64,000 bases of DNA from contig NC_067204.1 in assembly GCF_026262505.1 (NCBI RefSeq), forward strand, positions 7,473,797-7,537,796, in the 5' to 3' direction. Below the pieces are notes generated by a model that was not told the origin of the DNA, did not search any database, and saw only the letters and a list, made by a program, of their open reading frames with translations. The stretch is from Trichomonas vaginalis G3. Its lineage: Eukaryota; Parabasalia; Trichomonadida; Trichomonadidae. Positions 51,174-59,039 of this stretch are shown piece by piece. Each line of letters starts with the position of its first letter. Positions within the stretch are counted from its first letter, which is position 1. Both the position numbers and the translations under genes were made by a program.

Positions 51174-51197
51174 TTAATATATGGAAAATATATTGTT

Positions 51198-51770
51198 TTA
51201 AAATGGTATGCCATATAGCTTCTTGAATTTGTTAAGAAGTATTTGAACGTATTTTCCATCTGTATCTCTAGTGTTTACATAAGCATAGCCCGCCTTAGTA
51301 AAATATACTTGTAATTTCCTATAGTTTACGCCGGTATAAAAGTAGAAAGAGTCTTGTTCTTCGCTATATAGTAAAACTCAAACGTATGCTTGCCATAGTC
51401 TGTAATTTCAATTGTTTCATCTTCTAGTTCGTCGACAAATTCGAATACAATATCTCCAAATTTGCCTTTGTTTTATTGTTTTCAGAACGAGTGACCCAAC
51501 GTAAGTTTTCAAGTCTATTGTCGTTTCTTTATGGTTTATATGGTCTACAAAAGGTAAATTGTTAGGATTCAGTATAAAATGAGTTGCAATGACAACATGT
51601 TTAAGATAGTGTTTTCCACCCATCTTCATAATAGCATATCCGTCATTTCGCTCCCATTCGCTTAAAACTCTTTTTGTCTTTTTGTTTCTGACTTCAAATG
51701 ACTCACAACAGTGAATTTCATATTTCTCATCTAACAAACAAGTTTCCTTCAACTTGAGGTTCACTAACAT
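51198..51770 (-). pseudogene. HNH homing-endonuclease-like gene, broken
   Basis: Reads YEIHCCESFEVRNKKTKRVL, then DGYAIMKMGGKHYLKHVVIA and THFILNPNNLPFVDHINH. The pattern G-Y-x-x-M...H-x-x-V-A...F-x-x-N-P...V-D-H-I-N is that of HNH nucleases found in phages, giant viruses and as free-standing homing endonucleases. The gene overlaps the start region of its upstream neighbour by 44 bp. Broken about once. Confidence 0.65.
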
Positions 51771-51996
51771 CGAAAGGCATGTCCATAAGACGTTCTTCTT
51801 CTAACCTCTCTAGTCTGTTTGGATAATTGGCACGTGCTGTTTCCAAATCTAATTCGTAGGTCAGACCAGCCAGTTTGTCATAGACTTTTATGGGTCTTCC
51901 TTTCTTATATTTAAACTTCTTCGAAACTCTCCAACCATATCTTTGTAACTCTGCTTTTATTCTAGCAGACTTTCTATCCATTCGATATGGTGGCAT
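51727..51996 (-). CDS. Small basic protein (89 aa)
   Basis: MPPYRMDRKSARIKAELQRY start, strongly basic first half (GWRVSKKFKYKKGRPIKVYD), acidic second half (NRLERLEEERLMDMPFDVSE). Could be a core or DNA-binding protein. No family recognised. Confidence 0.5.
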   Translation of the reverse strand: MPPYRMDRKSARIKAELQRYGWRVSKKFKYKKGRPIKVYDKLAGLTYELDLETARANYPNRLERLEEERLMDMPFDVSEPQVEGNLFVR

Positions 51997-52026
51997 TTTT
52001 ATAAAAATAAAAAAATATTTTTTTCT

Positions 52027-52365
52027 TTACTTTACATAACCGCCTGCTGCCATAAGTCTTTGACGCCAACCCATACCAGCTAATGAAGGTTGACTTGGTT
52101 TAGTTTGGAAACTAAACTTTGGTTTTGGTTTATCTTCAGTTTTTGGTTTTTCTTCTTCTATCGGTTTTTCGTCACTTTTCGGTTCCTCTGACTTTACTTC
52201 ACTTGCAGGAACAGTTGTGTCGTCAACATCTTCATAAATATCATATGCCATTTGTTTTTGTTTTCCTTTCAACTTTTTGTGTTTGTTGTAAAGTTTAGAA
52301 TATTTCGACTCTAAGTCAATGAGATGTTCTATAATGAACTGTTGCAGTGAAGTAAACTTTTCCAT
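52027..52365 (-). CDS. Coiled-coil, Pro/Glu/Lys-rich protein (112 aa)
   Basis: MEKFTSLQQFIIEHLIDLES start with a coiled coil (SKYSKLYNKHKKLKGKQKQM), then a disordered acidic/basic Pro-rich linker (KPIEEEKPKTEDKPKPKFSF) and a short C-terminal helix (GMGWRQRLMAAGGYVK). Starts inside the upstream gene with a 50-bp overlap, so both are probably made from one transcript or from nested starts. Function unknown. Confidence 0.5.
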   Translation of the reverse strand: MEKFTSLQQFIIEHLIDLESKYSKLYNKHKKLKGKQKQMAYDIYEDVDDTTVPASEVKSEEPKSDEKPIEEEKPKTEDKPKPKFSFQTKPSQPSLAGMGWRQRLMAAGGYVK

Positions 52366-52609
52366 CTGTTGTCTCGAAAGCTCCTTCAGACTTCAATATT
52401 TTATTTGTGAGAGTCTGTTTCTTTTTTGAGATACTAGCCGTTCCATTTCTATGAAAAGTGACTTTATAGTTAGGGTTTGTATTTCCAGACCTGGCACTTT
52501 CTATTATTGAATTTTTCTCTTCATCTGTAAGTTCTTTGACAGGTTTTGACAATGGTTCTGAACTTTTTGTTTGTGGTGTCAAATCTACCGTTTCAACTTC
52601 TTCGGTCAT
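52316..52609 (-). CDS. Small Maverick protein (97 aa)
   Basis: MTEEVETVDLTPQTKSSEPL start. The C-terminal part has NPNYKVTFHRNGTASISKKK, a small beta module like those at 23005 and 25559 (x-G-x-x-x-x-x-K-K). Function unknown. Confidence 0.5.
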   Translation of the reverse strand: MTEEVETVDLTPQTKSSEPLSKPVKELTDEEKNSIIESARSGNTNPNYKVTFHRNGTASISKKKQTLTNKILKSEGAFETTDGKVYFTATVHYRTSH

Positions 52610-52615
52610 TTCATC

Positions 52616-52792
52616 TCAGTAAAAAATTTTAATTTGGTTTGTTTCAACTGGTTGTTGTTGTGGAGGTGGGATGGTTCCTTTAATAATATCATTCAGTTTC
52701 ACATGCTGAGCCTGACTATATGGTATCGGTTTAAATGCTGGAAGCCGACAAATCCATCTTGAACTCATTTGTCTCAATGCTGCATTGTTCAT
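52616..52792 (-). CDS. Short ORF, 58 aa
   Basis: Complete small frame: MNNAALRQMSSRWICRLPAF, then KPIPYSQAQHVKLNDIIKGT, then a Pro/Gln end. It fits exactly between the neighbours (7 bp and 20 bp gaps) on the same strand, which supports it as a real small gene. Function unknown. Confidence 0.45.
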   Translation of the reverse strand: MNNAALRQMSSRWICRLPAFKPIPYSQAQHVKLNDIIKGTIPPPQQQPVETNQIKIFY

Positions 52793-52811
52793 TTCATCCT
52801 AGTTAAAAACC

Positions 52812-53213
52812 TTACATTTCCCAAGTTTGAGGTGGTTGCGGTTGGTTATTGCTTACCCATTGTTGTGCATGGTTATATCCTCTGTTAAAGAATCTTTCAC
52901 CTTGGTCCATATAGTGTCCTGCTTGGTTATAGTAGTCATTTGCTTTGTTATAATAGTTTCCTGCTTGTCTTCCTACATTGTCCATCCATCCTTGAACTTT
53001 TCCTCTTGTTTCAGGATTTGGAATAAGATTTGTTTCATCTCGTGCTACATCCCAACCTTTCTGTACAGTTTGTATAATAGGTTGTGCTTTCTCTTTAAGT
53101 ATACCTAATGTACTCAAAATCTTCCTTCCAACTCCAAATACACCTCTGGCTATTGTTCCCACTGCGGGTAAAAATCTAGATGCGACTCCTGCTAATGCGC
53201 CAAATAAACCCAT
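52812..53213 (-). CDS. Small virion-like protein with amphipathic start (133 aa)
   Basis: MGLFGALAGVASRFLPAVGT is an Ala/Gly-rich amphipathic N-terminus, followed by a Tyr/Asn/Gln-rich region (NYYNKANDYYNQAGHYMDQG). The N-terminus resembles that of the protein at 4309 and 58287, suggesting the C counterpart. An adenovirus pVI-like membrane-active role is possible. Divergent from the integrase, 17 bp apart. Confidence 0.5.
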   Translation of the reverse strand: MGLFGALAGVASRFLPAVGTIARGVFGVGRKILSTLGILKEKAQPIIQTVQKGWDVARDETNLIPNPETRGKVQGWMDNVGRQAGNYYNKANDYYNQAGHYMDQGERFFNRGYNHAQQWVSNNQPQPPQTWEM

Positions 53214-53230
53214 TTCTTATAGGGTAAAAA

Positions 53231-54190
53231 ATGACGAATCCGAACAAGGACCCCTATGTTTCTAAAGCGACAAAGAAAGCACTCATGATAAAAATCTTTA
53301 GTTCAACACCAAATACTTGGTTTATGGATATCTTGGAAAACATTCCGAGGTATAGAGAAGATGGACCACCATACTGGTTAATATTTGTTGGTCAAAACAC
53401 AAGATACTGTGAAGCCATACCATTACAGTCCAAAGCTATTTTAGATATCTTAGCAGCTTTGACAATATTCGTTGACAAATACCATCCAACAAAACTGACA
53501 TCTGACTGTGAAAGTTCTTTCAAATCACATGATGTAAAAAACTATCTGCGTTCAAAAAATGTAAACCAATATTTCATTGTCGACCAAAACCATTCTGCTC
53601 TTGGTGTCATTGACGGATGTATAAAAATGTTAAGAGACTTAAACCAACCACAAGGTGGTGAAGCAAATGAAATGTCATATGACGACAAATATAGACACTT
53701 CTCCATGGCAAAGATGAGACAAGTTTTAAATATTTACAATAACCGTAAACAAAAAGGTTTGGGAAACCACTCCCCCGAAGAAATGAAAAACAACCCTGAC
53801 TTAGAGAAAGACTATATATTTAATAATTTAGTCAAAAGAGACAAACAAGAAAGAATGCCGGGCTTCAAACTTCAGAAAGGTGACAAAGTAAAAATAGAAA
53901 TACCTAAACGCGACCCATATGAAAATACTATTGACTATGACAACAATGGGAACCCGACACGTACTCACATTCGTGTTCGTAAAAATAGAAGAAAGTATAC
54001 AAGAGAATATTATGAAGTTTTAGGAAAACATGGCAAAATGTACACACTGCAAGCAGAAGATAAAACTACTATTGTCAGACCTCGTTTCAAACTTGTCAAA
54101 GTTCAAGGTGGTATACTTTCAAAGACAGTTCCTAACAAATATAAGACAACTCCTGACGAATATGCTAAAGAAGTTGAAAATGACGACTAA
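53231..54190 (+). CDS. Retroviral-type integrase of Maverick C (319 aa)
   Basis: Core blocks: NTWFMDILENIPRYREDGPP (first Asp), KLTSDCESSFKSHDVKNYLR (second Asp) and QNHSALGVIDGCIKMLRDLN. The C-terminal part (RKYTREYYEVLGKHGKMYTL) is a small beta domain like a retroviral integrase tail. Clearly related to, but distant from, the integrase at 11732, marking C as a separate subfamily. Its end overlaps the fibre gene on the other strand by 4 bp. Confidence 0.8.
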   Translation: MTNPNKDPYVSKATKKALMIKIFSSTPNTWFMDILENIPRYREDGPPYWLIFVGQNTRYCEAIPLQSKAILDILAALTIFVDKYHPTKLTSDCESSFKSHDVKNYLRSKNVNQYFIVDQNHSALGVIDGCIKMLRDLNQPQGGEANEMSYDDKYRHFSMAKMRQVLNIYNNRKQKGLGNHSPEEMKNNPDLEKDYIFNNLVKRDKQERMPGFKLQKGDKVKIEIPKRDPYENTIDYDNNGNPTRTHIRVRKNRRKYTREYYEVLGKHGKMYTLQAEDKTTIVRPRFKLVKVQGGILSKTVPNKYKTTPDEYAKEVENDD

Positions 54191-54236
54191 GCAATTCTAT
54201 ACCATGCGTAAACTGTCATGTAAGGTGGCATGTATT

Positions 54237-54316
54237 CTTTACTTTGTCCCGTTGTTTGTGTATATCCTGAAACGAAATGTGTATGGTTTCCTTCTCCCTG
54301 CGTGTTATTCCAGTAA
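54237..54316. repeat. 80-bp direct duplication, left copy
   Basis: Identical by eye to 56539-56618. Both copies are fibre-gene sequence and both directly abut the ends of the hairpin element, so they are best read as its target duplication, unusually long for a transposon. Confidence 0.8.
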
Positions 54317-54622
54317 GAAACAATAAGAATTACCGAAAAAGTGACAAAACATCAAAAACAGGGAGGGGGTCTCAATTTTTATTACTTATATTATTTTACA
54401 ATATTTATATAAATACTCTTTATAATATATTTTACTATAAAATTATACCTCAAATTCAAATATTTAAAATATTATTTACATAATTATCTCAAAATTATAT
54501 TTTTATATATTATTTTTCATATGTATAAATCATATAATCTATATCTATGCAAATCTCATCTAAAATTTTTTGAAACAAACCGCTACCATTTTATAATGGT
54601 CCATCTTAAATTCATCATAAAT

Positions 54623-55166
54623 TCTGGTACATGTTAGTACCAGAGTCTTCAAATCTCAAACACTCTGGTACCAACATGTACCAGACGCGAGTTTCCAATG
54701 CCCTCGTACGATTTCTATTAAGATCTTCTTGAATGAGAAGGTCTTCATAGAAACTCGTACGAGGGCTTCTCTTTTAAATACTCTGGTACCTGCTGGTATC
54801 GGAGTCGACTTTACAGCCCTTTCCCCAATTTTGAAGCTGGGGAAAGTTTTCAAGCAATGAAAGGGAAGCTCTCGCTATGAGGTGAAAATCTAGAATTTTT
54901 AACCTCATAGCGAGTAATCCTTTGTTAATTGCTTGAAAACTTTCTTCAAATTATCAAAATTTCGAGGAAAGTTTCCTTGCTTCAAAGTAGAGATGGAGCC
55001 CTTTGAGCCACTGCATATAGGTCAGTGACTCAAAATACTCCATCTCTACTAGAAATCGCCAAAAATTTGGGTCACAATCTTTGAAATGCGACGCAAGTTT
55101 GGCAATTTCGCGAGGACTTGCTCCATTTGGTGCATAGATTCACACTCTATGCACCAGATGGAACAA
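54623..55166. repeat. Row of different long hairpins
   Basis: At 54623-54685: TCTGGTACATGTT... stem of 23 with one mismatch. At 54700-54766: GCCCTCGTACGA... with imperfect middle. At 54819-54846: CTTTCCCCA/TGGGGAAAG. At 54843-54943: 16-bp outer stem AAAGTTTTCAAGCAAT enclosing CTCGCTATGAGGT... (54871-54914). At 54987-55049: GTAGAGATGGAG... . At 55118-55166: TTGCTCCATTTGGTGCATAG... with two mismatches. Each stem has its own sequence; linkers are short. Confidence 0.8.
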
Positions 55167-55171
55167 TTCTT

Positions 55172-55870
55172 TCGCTGACAAGCGGGAAACTTTGTCTGAA
55201 TAGTTAACATTCAGACAAAGTTTCCCGCTGTCAGAGAGGGAATGGAATGGTAAGAGGTATATATTCATAATGTATACCTCTTACTCTTCCATTCCCTCAA
55301 GAAAGTTCAAAAACTTGGGTGCAATCAGTTCTGATTGCACCCAAGTTTTTGAACTTTATATAAGGAATTGTTGGCTATGATGTACTGATCATGAATCAGT
55401 ACATCATAGCCAACAATTCCTTCGCAAACAGTGGGAAACTTTGTCTGAATAGTTTAACATTCAGACAAAGTTTCCCGCTGTCAGGGAGGGAATTAGAGGG
55501 TGGGAGATATATAGATAGACTATAAATCTCTCACCCTTTAATTCCCTCAAGAAAGTTCAAAAACTTGGGTGCAATCAGTTCTGATTGCACCCAAGTTTTT
55601 GAACTTTATATAAGGAATTGTTGGCTATGATGTACTGATCATGAATCAGTACATCATAGCCAACAATTCCTTCGCAAACAGTGGGAAACTTTGTCTGAAT
55701 AGTTTAACATTCAGACAAAGTTTCCCGCTGTCAGGGAGGGAATTAGAGGGTGGGAGATATATAGATAGACTATAAATCTCTCACCCTTTAATTCCCTCAA
55801 GAAAGTTCAAAAACTTGGGTGCAATCAGAACTGATTGCACCCAAGTTTTTGAATTTTGTATAAGGAATTG
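55172..55870. repeat. 250-bp higher-order tandem of four hairpins
   Basis: Hairpins occur in the order H2-H3-H4-H1, H2-H3'-H4-H1, H2-H3'-H4-half H1; H1 begins at 55363, 55613 and 55863 (period 250). H1, H2, H3 and H4 are the same sequences as at 31677-31983. H3' (GAGGGAATTAGAGGGTGG...) is a different stem in the same slot, with two G.T pairs. The array ends within an H1 arm, which runs straight into the gene at 55877. Confidence 0.9.
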
Positions 55871-55876
55871 TTGGCT

Positions 55877-56425
55877 ATGATGTGGATAGCCGCTGCCAGA
55901 CCAAATGAATTAACCGTTGTGAATAACGTTTCTGAATCTTTATTTAAAAAGATAAAATATCACGATTTTGGCTGCGTTAAAAATCAAAGAATTGATGTTT
56001 TTGTCAAAAATCTTTTAGAAGAAGTTGCACCCAATTACTTTTATCGTATTAAAAACGATTTACTTCAAACAGGTTTTATTCCTTCAATTAGAATTCGCGA
56101 GCCTCGATTGACAGATTATAAAACAAAATTGAAAAGAGAAGTTCAATCACGTTTATACCAAGTATTAAATTTTGTTCAGAATCAAGAAGCCAATTTGAAT
56201 CCATTAAGATTTTTATTGGAAAATGCTGAAGAAAAACTTTCTCAAATAAATGAGAAGATACAAAATTCAATTACATATTTAAGATCGTTTGAAATTCCAA
56301 ATGAATTGTTAGATACGTATATGTTAGAAATTAATGAATTTTGTTATAATTCTCCAGGTTATATTTTAGAACATTTCGAAGAATTTTTGGAGGATTTCAA
56401 AGAAAAGAATAATTTAATAGACTAA
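55877..56425 (+). CDS. Unknown protein of the hairpin element (182 aa)
   Basis: First ATGs at 55877 and 55880 lie in the last hairpin arm (MMWIAAARPNELTVVNNVSE). The body is charged and helical: IKYHDFGCVKNQRIDVFVKN, then NYFYRIKNDLLQTGFIPSIR, LKREVQSRLYQVLNFVQNQE, and a coiled coil (AEEKLSQINEKIQNSITYLR). No transposase or recombinase motif that I recognise. It is the only gene in the element, so it could be a binding protein or the tail of a lost mobility gene. Confidence 0.5.
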   Translation: MMWIAAARPNELTVVNNVSESLFKKIKYHDFGCVKNQRIDVFVKNLLEEVAPNYFYRIKNDLLQTGFIPSIRIREPRLTDYKTKLKREVQSRLYQVLNFVQNQEANLNPLRFLLENAEEKLSQINEKIQNSITYLRSFEIPNELLDTYMLEINEFCYNSPGYILEHFEEFLEDFKEKNNLID

Positions 56426-56538
56426 AAAATTTATTATTTTTATTTATTGTGAATTTTAAATTGTCACTTTTTAAGTGTTACTCCCTATTGAAAGTGTCAC
56501 TTTTTGGGTGTCACTTTTTCGGAAATTCTTATATACTC

Positions 56539-56618
56539 CTTTACTTTGTCCCGTTGTTTGTGTATATCCTGAAACGAAATGTGTATGGTTTCCTTCTCCC
56601 TGCGTGTTATTCCAGTAA
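56539..56618. repeat. 80-bp direct duplication, right copy
   Basis: Partner of 54237-54316, abutting the right end of the hairpin element. Confidence 0.8.
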
Positions 56619-57834
56619 CAATTTATAGCAAACTTAACGTCGTCTTTAACATCATATCCTTTACCTTTTGTCATTCCTGACCAATCCCAATATCTATGAC
56701 TATGCCAACCTGCTTGAGATGTACTTAAATATATGTAATGACTGTGTGCAGGTAAATTTTCACCTGAAATCGTTTTACTTCCACCTGTTTCCTTTGAAGA
56801 GTTTGCACAATACAAAAACCTGTCGACTATTTGTTCCCATGCACCAACACCAAACATTACTTGAGGACCTCTTGCATCCATAGATGTATAAATAGAACCT
56901 ACTGGGTTCATTAAATCAAACATATGAGATATTATAGGATTGTCTCTTTTGAACTTAAAATATAGTGCAACTATTTCAGGTTTCTTCTGGTTTGTGTCAG
57001 AATATTTTTTATAATATAATCTTATGTTTTCAGGGTAGGTAAAATCTTGACTATAATATTTATTTCTGTCATCTGTATAATAATATACTATTCTCGTTTT
57101 TTCTATTGCATTATATCTTTTATATCTATAATAATCTAAATATAATGTTAGCTTTTGTTCATCTACATGTGGTGTTCTGTCGTCATCTCCATAGTCATAA
57201 TAATGTGGTGCTGGAGCTGGGTCAGGCAATGTCATATCTGCCATTTCATAAACTCTTAAATATTTCTTTTGTTCGTCTCCATATAAGTTTAAGTAGCAGT
57301 TGTTGTCTAATGGAACTTTAACTTGTGTACCATCATTCTTTTTATAGCTTACATACATTTCATTGTTATTTTTCGGAATGAGTTTACACCGTGTACCATT
57401 TTTTAAGGACTGTAGCAACTGCCATCTAAAATATTTATTTTCTTCATTGACAGAAAAGTCACCAACAATAGTTTCAATATTTTTTGTTCCTATCAAACTT
57501 TGGTATATTTCATTGACATATGTTTTATCTGCTTTATTTTCAAGGCTAACGTTTAAGTCTGTTATTTCAGAAGATGTATGTGTATGTCCAACGGCACTTT
57601 TCCTGTTTAAGGTTTCTTGTAAGTTTGTAATATTTGCAATGGTATGTGTATGAGTTAGTATACATATCATGGGTACGGAGTCACTGCGCGCCTCCTTATC
57701 CATTATATGTGAATTTGACACTTTACAAAACTGTTAACGTATATTTTACAACACAAACGACAACACTATCTTAACCTTAAATATTTACAAAGCCGCCAAC
57801 CACTTCACCTCACTAATGTAAAAAATAAACGTTC

Positions 57835-58155
57835 TCACTTACAAAAGTATTGCAACTCCTCCCATTGCTGTGCTTCACATAACAGTTCATATTCTTCTGA
57901 CTCACTTTCTTCTTCATATAGGTCAAAATCACTGTCAAAATAAATGTTAGTAAGTTTTGACAAAGCTAATGAAACACGCTTACCGTTTGTATCGTATGCT
58001 TGTATAAACTTTCCATTATGCTTGTAGTCATAAACGCTCAAACTAACTTTACCCTTTCTCCCTCGTATCTGATAGAATGTATTTTCACGAGGAACGAAGA
58101 ACAAATTCTTGAACTCATGACCGTTGTAGTTTGTTATCTCAATAGTTTTCGTCAT
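57835..58155 (-). CDS. Maverick end-gene (106 aa), B copy
   Basis: Same protein as at 3842 with a handful of changes (VYDYKHNGKFIQA instead of VYEGMKNGKFIQA, and LTNIYFDSDFDLY). Lies in the expected terminal repeat. Kept open in three copies of this window, so it is under selection. Unknown function. Confidence 0.75.
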   Translation of the reverse strand: MTKTIEITNYNGHEFKNLFFVPRENTFYQIRGRKGKVSLSVYDYKHNGKFIQAYDTNGKRVSLALSKLTNIYFDSDFDLYEEESESEEYELLCEAQQWEELQYFCK

Positions 58156-58231
58156 TTATATAAAAATAAACTTAAAAATAAATGATATCACCACCCTCAC
58201 ACGTATGAAAACATAATGCAAAAATAAATTT

Positions 58232-58279
58232 AGGGTAGAAGGTTAGATCTAACCCGATATCTAACCTCTTTTCTACCCT
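58232..58279. promoter_or_regulatory. Palindromic control site, GGTAGA type
   Basis: AGGGTAGAA, then GGTTAGATCTAACC (58241-58254), then GATATCTAACC and TTTTCTACCC. Same place and same architecture as 4253-4300 in Maverick A, but with the symmetric base changes. The DNA on both sides is nearly identical between A and B. Confidence 0.75.
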
Positions 58280-58286
58280 GTTGAAT

Positions 58287-58814
58287 TCATTGCTTTATAA
58301 CTCTCTTCCTTGGTTTCTTTTTAGTTGCTTTCTTCACGTCTGTCTCCAACTTGACTATCTTTCTTCTTCGGCCGTAATGATACCAGTTACTTCCACCAGT
58401 CAATGGGTCAAATGGTCGTTCATAAGGGTTTCCATACATTCCATAGGGACCATACGGAAGAACTACTGGTGGAGAAGAAACATTTTCTTTAGTTCCATCG
58501 ACTCTATTTAAATGCATTGTTTCACCTTTCATCTGGTCATTAAAGTCTTTTGCGTGTTTTGCAAACCCATCGTCCTTTCCTAAAGCATTTTCTGACTCAG
58601 TCGCAACCAAATTGGATGCTTTATTTATGAGCCCTATTTTATTTAATCTTAACTTCTTTGCAACCCAGCCTCCAATCTTTCCTTTATTTGCATCTAATGT
58701 CTTTGAAACCCTTCCTCCACTCATTTTATTTACTGCGTCATAAGCTCCAAGTGCTTTTGCTCCAAATGCTAATGCTTTTGTTCCCATTGCGCCTAAAGCT
58801 GCCCAAGCTACCAT
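58287..58814 (-). CDS. Basic small virion-like protein (175 aa), B copy
   Basis: Counterpart of 4309-4824 with a few changes and four extra residues in the Pro-rich linker. Amphipathic MVAWAALGAMGTKALAFGAK start and basic KKATKKKPRKRVIKQ tail are kept. Role as internal virion protein is inference. Confidence 0.65.
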   Translation of the reverse strand: MVAWAALGAMGTKALAFGAKALGAYDAVNKMSGGRVSKTLDANKGKIGGWVAKKLRLNKIGLINKASNLVATESENALGKDDGFAKHAKDFNDQMKGETMHLNRVDGTKENVSSPPVVLPYGPYGMYGNPYERPFDPLTGGSNWYHYGRRRKIVKLETDVKKATKKKPRKRVIKQ

Positions 58815-59039
58815 TTACACCATATTAAAATCATCTCTCTTCAATATTATCTCATAAAAGTTCTCGTTACTGGAGAAAGTCAATGAAACATAAGCGTTCT
58901 CACGGGCTTCGCCCTCACCGCTTTGCGGTCTATCTAACTTCTTTCTTATCTCATCTATACGCTTCAAAATGTCTGAACAATTGCTAACATCTTCTACAAC
59001 AATTATTTCATCATGAATGACCTTCAAAAACAAACTCAT
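58815..59039 (-). CDS. Small acidic protein (74 aa)
   Basis: MSLFLKVIHDEIIVVEDVSN, then CSDILKRIDEIRKKLDRPQS, GEGEARENAYVSLTF and a short end. The RPQSGEGEARE segment is coded by the GC mini-hairpin pair, which is thus in frame. It abuts both neighbours with no gap, a tight three-gene run on the minus strand. Function unknown. Confidence 0.6.
   Translation of the reverse strand: MSLFLKVIHDEIIVVEDVSNCSDILKRIDEIRKKLDRPQSGEGEARENAYVSLTFSSNENFYEIILKRDDFNMV
58914..58939. repeat. Pair of GC mini-hairpins, in frame
   Basis: GGGCttcGCCC and ACCGCtttGCGGT, identical to 4914-4939. They are translated as part of the 74-aa protein. Confidence 0.65.

Larger units (their letters stand above)
54317..56538. 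mobile_element. Hairpin-array element with one gene, 2,222 bp
   Basis: Left end GAAACAATAAGAATTACCG and right end (complement) GAGTATATAAGAATTTCCG, both followed by GAAAAAGTGACA: inverted ends of about 30 bp with a few mismatches. Flanked by 80-bp direct duplications of the fibre gene. Inside are an AT-rich left part, single hairpins (54623-55166), a 250-bp higher-order repeat made of four hairpins (55172-55870), and one 182-aa frame. I know of no described family with this make-up. Confidence 0.7.
48589..57652. mobile_element. Maverick C (truncated, different subfamily)
   Basis: Contains KilA-N, integrase, capsid-like, fibre and small genes, related to but well diverged from Maverick A/B. 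Its left side is cut off at the ankyrin array without a visible AGTTAGTATG-type end. Its right part is interrupted by a hairpin-array element and then by Maverick B. PolB, ATPase and major capsid genes are not in the visible part. Several genes are open, others broken; overall several breaks. Its palindromic sites are of the GGTAGA type. Confidence 0.8.
54187..57652 (-). pseudogene. Phage-type fibre gene of Maverick C, interrupted twice
   Basis: The head domain has the phage-fibre signature MNPVGSIYTSMDARGP, then GVGAWEQIVDRFLYC, HSHYIYLS, HSHRYWDW and NHTHFVSG. The stalk has a GHTHTSSEITDLNVSLENKA repeat like that of the fibre at 10051. The gene is cut by the hairpin-array element (54317-56538) within its head domain and by Maverick B at 57653 at its upstream end. 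Not functional here. Confidence 0.75.
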
